The notes under the pieces are model-generated. The model was not told the DNA's origin and did no database searches. It worked only from the letters and a program-made list of their open reading frames with translations. Both the position numbers and the translations under genes were made by a program. From assembly GCA_052033505.1 (NCBI GenBank), contig JBPOJN010000081.1:1-54204 (forward strand): 54,204 nucleotides of DNA, in the 5' to 3' direction. Positions 24,843 through 31,221 of the stretch are shown piece after piece; position 1 is the stretch's first letter, and every line of letters starts with the position of its first letter. This DNA comes from JBPOJN01 sp052033505. GTDB taxonomy: Bacteria > UBA10199 > JACPAL01 > GCA-016699445.

Positions 24843-25015
24843 CTTTTCTTGGTCCATCGAGCCTTTGCAGCTTTTCTTGCGATTTCTTTTCGGCGATGTT
24901 CAGAGAGAGCTTCTTGCCGTGCTTTGCTATCCGCTTGGATTTTTAACTCGATTCGGTACTTCCTAAGCAGAGGAGGGGCAACTTTGGGGGCATCTGGCCT
25001 AGATTGAATAGGCAA
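24839..25015 (-). CDS. Possible 58-residue basic protein at the island end
   Basis: An open frame of 58 codons with a TTG start (25013-25015), following a stop five bases upstream. The C-terminal half, EALSEHRRKEIARKAAKARWTKKS, matches the IAKSAAIARW motif in the P63C protein next door, so the reading frame is probably meaningful. It overlaps the stop codon of the P63C gene in the opposite direction. It ends 34 bases from the right attachment repeat. It could be an excision or DNA-bending factor, or the broken remains of a larger gene. Confidence is limited by the weak start. Confidence 0.45.
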   Translation of the reverse strand: MPIQSRPDAPKVAPPLLRKYRIELKIQADSKARQEALSEHRRKEIARKAAKARWTKKS

Positions 25016-25048
25016 AAATCAACAGTTACAAAGAGTTAAGGAGACAGG

Positions 25049-25063
25049 TCGATTCCCGCCGCC
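25049..25063 (+). repeat. Attachment-site repeat, right (displaced ssrA 3' end)
   Basis: An exact copy of the 15-bp left repeat. It is followed by CCACCA, an apparently original encoded CCA end with one base missing relative to the functional acceptor strand (GCCGCC-CCACCA against GCCGCCTCCAC). It marks the island's right border. Confidence 0.88.
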
Positions 25064-25068
25064 CCACC

Positions 25069-25114
25069 AAAATCAAACGGGATGCCGCTGTCCGGCATCC
25101 CGTTTTTGATTTTG
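25069..25114 (+). terminator. Original ssrA terminator, now beyond the island
   Basis: A strong stem, CGGGATGCCG (25078-25087) and CGGCATCCCG (25093-25102), is extended by AATCAAA / TTTGATT and followed by T-rich sequence. It sits right after the displaced ssrA 3' end and no longer serves that gene. Confidence 0.8.
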
Positions 25115-25226
25115 TAAACATCGTTAGAAAATCCCCGGAAAACCCTGGGGGAATCCTGCCGGAAAAAATGCGACTTTCCCCGGATTCGTTAGGTTATATG
25201 TGGATGATCGCGACTCACACGAAGGA

Positions 25227-25862
25227 CTAAAAAACACCGCTCGTTTGAAGCATGAGAGGCACGGACGCTCGAGCTCCGGCGTTCGAGCCGTCGTGATCGT
25301 GGGCATAATAAACCGCTGTGGCCATGCCGGCGCCGATCGCACCGCCGACCAAGATGTCGGTAAAATGGTGTTTCCCCGCTCCGACGCGCGCCAAGGGTGC
25401 AAGGGCTCCAGTCGCGCAAGCCACGCCTGCCGTCGTCCAGGAGAGAGCCGTGGAATGGTCGACGGCGAATTCGGTGGAGTACGTGCAAGACAAGATGCCG
25501 GCCGCGGCATGCAGCGACGGAAAGCTCTTATTGTCGGAGCCGTCGGGTCTTTCGCGGCCGATCAGTTTTTTGGCTAATTCCACGACCGCCGTATTGTAGA
25601 GATGGGCTTCCCCGAGAAAGATCGCTTCGGTGCGATCCTTCGTGACGAGATGCAGGGCGGGAGCGCCGATACTGACGCCAATGCTGTAATTGCTGATCTG
25701 TCTCCACGTCTCTTCTGAAAATACCTTGCCCCGGAGAGCCGTATCCGCGCCGGGGGTGGCGTCCGTTTTCTTTTCAGAATCGATAAAATGGCTGACCACT
25801 AAGGCGACAACGGCTGCACCGTCGGCAGCCCCTTGTTCTTTAGAATAAATTGCGTCGCCCAT
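25227..25862 (-). CDS. PAP2-superfamily phosphatase
   Basis: A 211-residue protein with the three PAP2 phosphatase motifs in order: KKLIGRERP (motif 1), PSLHAA (motif 2, the catalytic His region) and RVGAGKHHFTDILVGG (motif 3, with the active-site His and Asp). Such enzymes remove phosphate from lipid phosphates such as undecaprenyl pyrophosphate or phosphatidic acid, usually at the membrane. Hydrophobic stretches around the motifs fit a membrane or periplasmic location, though the N-terminus lacks a classical signal peptide. ATG 25862 follows CGGAG. It is the first chromosomal gene to the right of the island. Confidence 0.88.
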   Translation of the reverse strand: MGDAIYSKEQGAADGAAVVALVVSHFIDSEKKTDATPGADTALRGKVFSEETWRQISNYSIGVSIGAPALHLVTKDRTEAIFLGEAHLYNTAVVELAKKLIGRERPDGSDNKSFPSLHAAAGILSCTYSTEFAVDHSTALSWTTAGVACATGALAPLARVGAGKHHFTDILVGGAIGAGMATAVYYAHDHDGSNAGARASVPLMLQTSGVF

Positions 25863-25970
25863 TTTAATCTCCGTTTGTCTTTACTCACGTGAAGAGCCAT
25901 GCGGCTTGAGTTCGGTTTCGGCAAAAAAACGGGAGTGTTGCTAATAGACTTTCTTGAAAAATCCGTCCTC

Positions 25971-26147
25971 TTACTCCCGTCTCACCGAGATCTCGCTGCC
26001 GGACGCGGAGTAATGCACGGTGACGACGATCGGCCGGCAGCAGACGTGGCAGTCTTCGACGTACTCAACGGTTTCATCGGACGGCTCGGGTTCGATGTAG
26101 AGGGGTTCGTTGCAGTAGGGACAGGAGACGGCGAGGGATTCGTTCAT
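25971..26147 (-). CDS. CPXCG cysteine-rich small protein
   Basis: A 58-residue protein with two zinc-ribbon cysteine pairs, CPYC near residue 9 and CHVCC near residue 33, and a beta-rich tail. It matches the CPXCG-motif family of unknown role, common in proteobacteria. ATG 26147 gives the whole family length. It stands alone between the PAP2 gene and a barrel gene on the same strand. Confidence 0.85.
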   Translation of the reverse strand: MNESLAVSCPYCNEPLYIEPEPSDETVEYVEDCHVCCRPIVVTVHYSASGSEISVRRE

Positions 26148-26254
26148 TTGGAGCAGTTATTCACACCCCTGTTTTGGGACAAAGCTTTAAATTTCAGAGT
26201 TTCAAACCGACTTCGCTGCATGACGGCGCACGCAGCGAGGCCCGGAGTGAATTT

Positions 26255-26920
26255 CTAGAAATGAATGCCCACCGTACCTCCGGTGGAAAAATAGGACGTC
26301 TTCGTATTGTTCATGCCGAAGCCCAAAGTGTAGCGGCTATCCACGCCGACACTCAGCCAATCGACAATCTGATACTCCACGCCACCCGCAAAATTAAGGC
26401 CCAAATCCAAATAAGTACTGTCGTTGGACGGAGGGGAGCTGACCAGAAACGCAACGCCGACGGGAACCAAATAGGGACGAAACCGTCCGAGAGAATCGAA
26501 ACGCAGCTTCGGATTGATGCCGACATTGAGCTCCGTCACGTTCACGCGGCTCGTCGCCGGGGCCCCGAGGAGGACGCTCGTGGTTTGAGTCACGGCCTGA
26601 GCCGAAAACCGGGAAAACTCGATGAAGATCTCTCCACCGAGAGATGCGATCCCCAAGATGTGCCCGGGCTTCATCAATCCCAGATCCAGGCCCGCGCCGA
26701 CGGAGAATCCGTCCTTGCTGTCATTGAGCGCCGTCGCCCCTCCGGAGTCGGTAAAAACCTCTGCACCGCGAGACCCGATCAGCCGCGAATAAGCCCCGCG
26801 AAAAAAGACGGTGTTGTTCTTCGCCCACGTCTGCTCGGGATCGGCAGCGCGCGCCGTCAAAGGCGTCAATGCGGACAGCATCGCCAAGGCGAGCAGCCCT
26901 CGTGTCAGTTTTTCTTTCAT
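26255..26920 (-). CDS. Small outer-membrane beta-barrel protein
   Basis: A 221-residue exported protein. Residues 1-25 are a signal peptide cleaved near LTARA-A. The rest alternates polar and hydrophobic residues in strands (FFRGAYSRLIG, FSVGAGLDLGL, GGEIFIEFSRF, YLDLGLNFAGGVEYQI) and ends ..GTVGIHF, with the terminal Phe expected for barrel insertion. It resembles OmpW/OmpA-type eight-stranded barrels without a close family call. ATG 26920 follows AAGGAGGA. No catalytic residues are seen. Confidence 0.75.
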   Translation of the reverse strand: MKEKLTRGLLALAMLSALTPLTARAADPEQTWAKNNTVFFRGAYSRLIGSRGAEVFTDSGGATALNDSKDGFSVGAGLDLGLMKPGHILGIASLGGEIFIEFSRFSAQAVTQTTSVLLGAPATSRVNVTELNVGINPKLRFDSLGRFRPYLVPVGVAFLVSSPPSNDSTYLDLGLNFAGGVEYQIVDWLSVGVDSRYTLGFGMNNTKTSYFSTGGTVGIHF

Positions 26921-27056
26921 GCCCTTCCTCCTTGTTGATTTATTTTCTCTAGGATCAAAATCAAAACGAGGATGATAGAGGTCAGCGCGAAAGATGATTC
27001 TCGTCAGGAAGCCCTAATTTAAAAGAGCCGTGCCTCGGATGTTTTGCTCAGCTCCT

Positions 27057-27098
27057 GTACGCTTCGAGGTTGAGAGTGGGCGCGTTTTTATTTTGGAA
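27057..27098 (-). pseudogene. Remnant of a gene like the 273-residue gene at 28.5 kb
   Basis: About 42 bases are similar to 28571-28613. On the minus strand this reads TLNLEAYRS-stop, matching TINLEAYTR in the C-terminal part of the 273-residue protein. Upstream homology is lost. It overlaps the tail of the adjacent 76-residue gene in another frame. It shows that this unknown gene family was once duplicated here. Confidence 0.5.
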
Positions 27099-27318
27099 AT
27101 CTTTTCGTTCTTTCCGCGATCAGGGTGTCGGCATAATTGGCGTTCCAACGGGCGATTTCTTGAAGCCTGTCTTCTTTCGAAGCGCCGAGTTTAGAAGGAA
27201 AATCACCGAGTTTAAAAGGCGCATGCGCCGCGAAATAATCCCAAAGTGTCGCGCCCTGCGGTGTCTTCCCATCGGAAAGGTCGCAAGGAAAAGCCGGTCC
27301 GCCATCTTTTGTGTCCAT
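27088..27318 (-). CDS. Prophage-type small protein (GGPAFP family)
   Basis: A 76-residue protein beginning MDTKDGGPAFPCDLSDGKTPQGATLWDYFAAHA, the hallmark of a small protein found in many prophages (GGPAFP..G.TLRDYFAA). Its function is unknown. The start at ATG 27318 is preceded by AGAGG; seven upstream in-frame codons are less likely. Being isolated from other phage genes, it is probably a leftover of an older insertion. Confidence 0.75.
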   Translation of the reverse strand: MDTKDGGPAFPCDLSDGKTPQGATLWDYFAAHAPFKLGDFPSKLGASKEDRLQEIARWNANYADTLIAERTKRFPK

Positions 27319-27430
27319 ATTTTTACCTCTGAAGATCACTATGAAACGAATGGGAGATCTCTTTCTAGGAAAATGTCTCTCATTCTTCCGCAGCTTCGAA
27401 GTGCACCGGGGACACTTTTTGTTTTTTCCC

Positions 27431-28126
27431 TTAATGAGAGCCCTGTTTCAAATCACGGCACTGCTCAATGCTGTGCATGAGAATTTTCTTTTTCTCAGGA
27501 GCAAGAAGAATTGCCTTTTCATAATGCGTGATCGCTTCATCGTATCTTTGCATGGCTGTGAACGATCTTGCGATGCGTTCATGAGCTAATACATTTTTAG
27601 GGTCGAGGGTGATCACCCGTTCCAAATCGTGTACCGCTTCGTTGAATCGAAAATAGGTATAATGTCTGTCTGCTCGCTTTATGAGAGCTTGAGTATCATT
27701 GGGATTGGCCGAAAGTGCCGCTTCTACGGCAATCTCTTCAGCATTCTGCTTTGCTTGCCATTCAAGATTTTGTTGATGGCGCAAGGCTCTGTTTTTTTCG
27801 CGACTGGCACCCTCTCGTTTTTCCGCGATGATCAGGGCGCCTATCATGAGAAAAACGACGATTGGAAATGAAACAGCACAAGCGATATGAACCGACTTCC
27901 CTATCTCTTTGGAAAATTTTCTGACAATCAGTCCTGCCACAAAGAAAAGAAAAAAATAAACACCTCCAATAAAAAACAACAAGAGCGCCCCGAGCCCTTC
28001 TAGAGAAAATTCGCTCCGTGGCCCTTTCTGGTAATCATGGTAATCGCCAGCGATCCAGTACGCCAAAGCCGCTCCCAATAAGAGTGTCAAGGCTATGAGC
28101 CCGTATTGAACATTTTTTTTCTTCAT
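27431..28126 (-). CDS. Membrane protein with a C-terminal TPR domain
   Basis: About 231 residues. Three hydrophobic segments lie at roughly residues 7-24, 45-65 and 83-100. A soluble C-terminal TPR part follows: NPNDTQALIKRADRHYTYFRFNEAVHDLERVITLDPKNVLAHERIARSFTAMQRYDEAITHYEKAILLAP, about three TPR units. Such proteins act as membrane-anchored scaffolds. I chose ATG 28126 (MKKKNVQYG); a GTG four codons earlier is also open. Confidence 0.75.
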   Translation of the reverse strand: MKKKNVQYGLIALTLLLGAALAYWIAGDYHDYQKGPRSEFSLEGLGALLLFFIGGVYFFLFFVAGLIVRKFSKEIGKSVHIACAVSFPIVVFLMIGALIIAEKREGASREKNRALRHQQNLEWQAKQNAEEIAVEAALSANPNDTQALIKRADRHYTYFRFNEAVHDLERVITLDPKNVLAHERIARSFTAMQRYDEAITHYEKAILLAPEKKKILMHSIEQCRDLKQGSH

Positions 28127-28197
28127 AAAAAATCCCACTCAATAACCCTTGTCACGATACTTTGCTCGACGCATTCCACGAACGCGCGGCGCGGCCC

Positions 28198-28293
28198 CGC
28201 CGGATCCGGATCGCGGAGGAAAACTTAAGCGCCGGGAAACGCCGCCCTTGTTGTTGGCCTGGGTGTGCGCATCGGTCGCAATAGGCTCTTTCG
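28198..28293 (+). pseudogene. 3' fragment of a YdeI/OmdA-family gene
   Basis: About 95 bases closely match 33640-33735, the C-terminal end of the intact gene at 33.5 kb. Translated, they give the AEENLSAGK-type segment and a CCWPGC-like zinc-knuckle region with frame damage. No start or N-terminal part is attached. The matching 5' fragment lies 1.4 kb further on, in the wrong order for a simple split gene. Confidence 0.75.
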
Positions 28294-28390
28294 ACTCCCA
28301 GTGCTAAATTCTTTTTGGGATAACCCTTTTGACGATTGGGTCCTGTCGATAAAAATCAAACTCCGTTGCTTTATATTTCAATGACTTGAT

Positions 28391-28445
28391 TGAGTGCCTG
28401 GCACCGGCTTTAAAAAAAGAAATCAGGAATCATTGCCTGGCACCG
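28391..28445. repeat. Two TGCCTGGCACCG palindromic repeats
   Basis: Copies lie at 28395-28407 and 28434-28445. The first is embedded in TTGAGTGCCTGGCACCGGC-type context followed by TTTAAAAAAAGAAATCAG, the 5' bases of the OmdA gene. The core GTGCC-T-GGCAC is self-complementary. Further copies are at 29.6, 29.7 and (split) 35.3 kb. Confidence 0.7.
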
Positions 28446-28473
28446 ACTTTAGAGGAGGCACACACCTGATGTT

Positions 28474-29295
28474 TCACTCAGGGCGGAGGGGATAGTATCT
28501 GTTGTCGGAGTATAAAAAGAGGGGAAGAGACGTGTCGATATTTGAGGATGTCGCCGTTGTGACCAAACGCGTGTATGCTTCGAGATTGATAGTGGACGCG
28601 CTTTGATTGTTTGGATGCAACAATAAATGCAGTCTAAACCCCTCACCCTGTTTATGGATGGATACGACCGGTACCTCCTTTAATTCGGAAGGAGAATCCG
28701 GGCCCAGCACGAGCGCCTTTGTGTTAGAAACGGCCTCAATATGTTCGAGGGAACTGTTAGTGACTAGACTATAGCCGCCAATAATCATCTGGTCCGCAAC
28801 GTTCACCAATTTCGTTCTATACCAATCTGAATTTCTATCACCGGGGAATACATTAATGCTGTTAGAGATGAGACTGTCTCCCCGAAATCGGACTTTTTGG
28901 GATAACTGGAATCCTCCAGGGCGGAACAGATTATGTTCATGAAATAAGTTTTCACCATCAGTGCGGACTTGAATTTCTTGAAAAGAATCACATTCTTCAT
29001 GCTTTGTTATGTCACAGACAGTAACTCTTACTCCCGTATCCTTCTTAGTAATGAAAAGCTGTATGTGCCCACCTTGGGGCGGGACGGTCAGGTAGCCTTC
29101 TGCCGAGCGGGACTGGCGCAGGCGCTCCGCATCGGTGGCCAGTAGCGTCAGAAATTTCCTAAAGCGCGGGACGTCCATCACGATAGACCCCTGGGTGACG
29201 CATTGGCCATCGAGAGTGGGGAAGCTGGGCAAGCCTAATGGGTCTGATTTGAAATACGAAAGCGATCGATTCGTTAGTGGGGAAGTGGTGACCAT
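28474..29295 (-). CDS. Unknown 273-residue protein
   Basis: A 273-residue protein with no recognised domain, signal peptide or membrane segment. It is beta-rich in the middle (GGHIQLFITKKDTGVRVTVCDI, GGFQLSQKVRFRG). Start ATG 29295 follows AGGAGA. A fragment matching its NLEAY segment lies near 27.08 kb, so it belongs to a family duplicated locally. Its codon use looks like the chromosome's. It is isolated from neighbours by repeat-bearing gaps. Confidence 0.65.
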   Translation of the reverse strand: MVTTSPLTNRSLSYFKSDPLGLPSFPTLDGQCVTQGSIVMDVPRFRKFLTLLATDAERLRQSRSAEGYLTVPPQGGHIQLFITKKDTGVRVTVCDITKHEECDSFQEIQVRTDGENLFHEHNLFRPGGFQLSQKVRFRGDSLISNSINVFPGDRNSDWYRTKLVNVADQMIIGGYSLVTNSSLEHIEAVSNTKALVLGPDSPSELKEVPVVSIHKQGEGFRLHLLLHPNNQSASTINLEAYTRLVTTATSSNIDTSLPLFLYSDNRYYPLRPE

Positions 29296-29600
29296 AATTT
29301 CTCCTATGTTAATTGTTGAGAACTCATCGGCGGCAAAATGAGGAAGTTTCTAAAAATGAACCCCAAAATCCGACACCCCTCAGAAAATGAAGGTATTTCA
29401 GAGGTTTATCGGGCCATTTTTTTTCGATCATTTCCTTCTTTTTCTCTAACTCACAGCCTTCACCTCGCTTTTTAAGCGGCTGTGCCCGCTTGTCCGGCCC
29501 GGAATGCTTTAAAATATCGTCGTTTTGACGTGTCCGAACGCAGCTCCGCTAGGAGCGTTTCCATTCTTCTGTTTTTAGACCACGCTTCCCAACCTCTACG

Positions 29601-29754
29601 TAATTGAGTGCCTGGCACCGGGCTTTAAAAAAAGAAATCAGCGGCGGCGTGGTGCACGCGGTGCCGGTGGATTTGCGGAAGGCGCTGCTCGCGTCTCTGG
29701 AGATGCGGGCGACTTGGAATGAATTGGTGCCTGGCACCGGTAGATGGCACCGGT
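29601..29754. repeat. TGCCTGGCACCGG repeats bracketing an OmdA fragment
   Basis: Copies lie at 29609-29621 and 29728-29740, with a partial GGCACCGGT just after. They sit immediately before and after the OmdA 5' fragment, as if the fragment were delimited by the repeats. Confidence 0.7.
29630..29727 (+). pseudogene. 5' fragment of a YdeI/OmdA-family gene
   Basis: About 95 bases match the beginning of the intact gene at 33472: KKEISGGVVHAVPVDLRKALLAS..MRATW. An internal deletion of roughly 24 bases follows, then AATGAATTGG, and the match stops at the repeat at 29728. It has no ATG of its own. Confidence 0.75.
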
Positions 29755-29784
29755 AAAACCCGCAACCTTAGCTTCTATCCTCCG

Positions 29785-31221
29785 ATGGGTTTTCGTCTTG
29801 TCCTAAAGACGCTTATGCCCGCTCATCTTCAACCGCCGATCCCGTTTTCGCTTTCCCTCTTCGGGGATCACGTTCGATTCCTGAAGGGCGCGGTCGCGGG
29901 TTTCGTGACGCTTCATGATATCCCCGTCGCCTCCAAGCCCAAGGCGATCGGTCACGACCAACAGCTTCAAAGCTTAAGTTATTACCATGGGGCCAGCTTA
30001 GCCCGCCTCTTACGCGATGTGGAAGGTGGGGAATACCGTGAGCACGTCGCGACTCTGCGTTCTTGGGGAGAGGGCGAGACCGTCGCCTTGACGGATTTTT
30101 CTCGGGCTTTAGACACCTTCGAAAAAGAACTGTCGCGGTCTCCCCGGGAGTTGGAACACGAACTGAAGAAACCTCCCGCCCGAACGCAGTCGTCTCTTCA
30201 CCTCCCTTCGGCCCTATTGGCTTTTCTCGGGGGCGAATGCGAAATCGATCATCACGGCAGCGTCTTCTATGCCAACGGCCTTGCGGTCGATCCCCTGCTG
30301 GATCTTCCGCCCATGCCCGAGGTTTTCGAATATTTCGAGTCGGCTATCGAAGGCGGAAGCGCGCTGAGAATCCCTTCTTTGGATCTGAACGTCTACGCAC
30401 CGCCGGAAATTGAGCTGCGAGATTTGAGCGCTTTCTACGCGTGTTTGCGCAAACCCGGCTTGGCTTTTTACCTGGTGGAAAAAATCCTCTACGTGATCCC
30501 GCGGGATGAAAACCATGCGCACCTGCTCCCTAAAATAGAGGACATACGGAAAGCCGGATTGATTTCGGAGGTCAGCCTCCTTCCGGTCATCGATCAGGAT
30601 TCAAAACCCGTCCCTCAAGTCATCGGACCCGTGGCTTGGGACGATACCGGTGATCTGGGGAAATTGGACTTAAGGCTGCTGTCTCAAGCCGCCAAAGCCC
30701 GGTGGATTCGAGGGGAAAACGCGCCCGACACGCAGACTTTCGCCGAATTGCCGATCCTCCGCGAGTGGCTCCTGCGGCATGGATCCCTCTTGCATTGGTC
30801 GGATTGCCGGAAGTTGAAAAAAATCCTGGAGACGCTCGGCTTCCAAGGACACGGGGGGCAGTGGACCACCGCCGGGCTGGAGGCGATGCAAGACCAGATC
30901 CAGGGGATATTGGGCGAGCTTCATCATCGCGAGGAGGTCCTGGCGCGGTACCGAAGCGCATGGGAAGAACATCCCGATCTGATCTTGCTGGTCGAAGGAG
31001 AGATCCGCACTCCGGACGGCAAGATGACCTCCGATGCCTTGATAGGGCTTTTGGACGCGGGCAAAAGGGAATTGGACCTGTGGTACGTTTTTGAAATCAC
31101 GACGACGGAAAGATCGCGGGAATCGAACGAGGAAAAACACTCCGCGAATCTGAATCGGCGGTTTCCGGAAAAAGGCCTGGCCTCTTCGATCCCGAAGGCG
31201 TCTGGGGCAGAGTGTGCGTAA
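29785..31221 (+). CDS. Unknown protein, first gene of the HTH-repeat operon
   Basis: About 478 residues with no recognised family. There is no signal peptide or membrane segment. The N-terminal ~130 residues are mixed alpha/beta (FSLSLFGDHVRFLKGAVAGFVTL). The middle carries an acidic beta-rich part (EIDHHGSVFYANGLAVDPLLDLPPMPE). The C-terminal 150 residues are helical, with a possible winged-helix look (LREWLLRHGSLLHWSDCRKLKKILETLGFQGHGGQWTTAGLEAM). I start at ATG 29785; an ATG at 29815 is equally possible and neither has a strong ribosome-binding site. Its stop overlaps the GTG start of the HTH-repeat gene by 10 bases, so the two are translationally coupled and likely act together. Confidence 0.6.
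   Translation: MGFRLVLKTLMPAHLQPPIPFSLSLFGDHVRFLKGAVAGFVTLHDIPVASKPKAIGHDQQLQSLSYYHGASLARLLRDVEGGEYREHVATLRSWGEGETVALTDFSRALDTFEKELSRSPRELEHELKKPPARTQSSLHLPSALLAFLGGECEIDHHGSVFYANGLAVDPLLDLPPMPEVFEYFESAIEGGSALRIPSLDLNVYAPPEIELRDLSAFYACLRKPGLAFYLVEKILYVIPRDENHAHLLPKIEDIRKAGLISEVSLLPVIDQDSKPVPQVIGPVAWDDTGDLGKLDLRLLSQAAKARWIRGENAPDTQTFAELPILREWLLRHGSLLHWSDCRKLKKILETLGFQGHGGQWTTAGLEAMQDQIQGILGELHHREEVLARYRSAWEEHPDLILLVEGEIRTPDGKMTSDALIGLLDAGKRELDLWYVFEITTTERSRESNEEKHSANLNRRFPEKGLASSIPKASGAECA

Larger units (their letters stand above)
10903..25063. mobile_element. ssrA-integrated genomic island, about 14.2 kb
   Basis: The element runs from just after the left attachment repeat to the right copy. 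Evidence: a tyrosine integrase immediately downstream of ssrA and reading inward; a 15-bp direct repeat of the ssrA 3' end at both borders; a displaced original ssrA 3' tail (CCACCA then a strong terminator) outside the right border; AlpA- and XRE-type regulators; and a DUF3631 ATPase. Base composition is mosaic, with very AT-rich genes at 12.3-13.5 kb and 16-18.5 kb. No capsid, tail, terminase or conjugation genes were recognised, so it looks like a satellite or integrative island rather than a whole prophage. The cargo at 17.5-24.8 kb looks defensive (nuclease-like and nuclease-STAND genes). Confidence 0.88.
28127..28473. other. Gene-poor stretch with a broken OmdA 3' fragment and repeats
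   Basis: No intact gene. It holds a degraded 3' part of a YdeI/OmdA-family gene (28198-28293) and two copies of the TGCCTGGCACCG repeat, described separately. Confidence 0.6.
29296..29784. other. Gene-poor stretch with a broken OmdA 5' fragment and repeats
   Basis: No intact gene. 29300-29590 is AT-rich with nothing recognised. 29601-29754 holds palindromic repeats and an OmdA gene fragment, described separately. Confidence 0.55.

Noticed and set aside
25899..26258. 119-codon plus-strand open frame
   Set aside because: It is antisense to the CPXCG gene, which has an exact family length and cysteine pattern.
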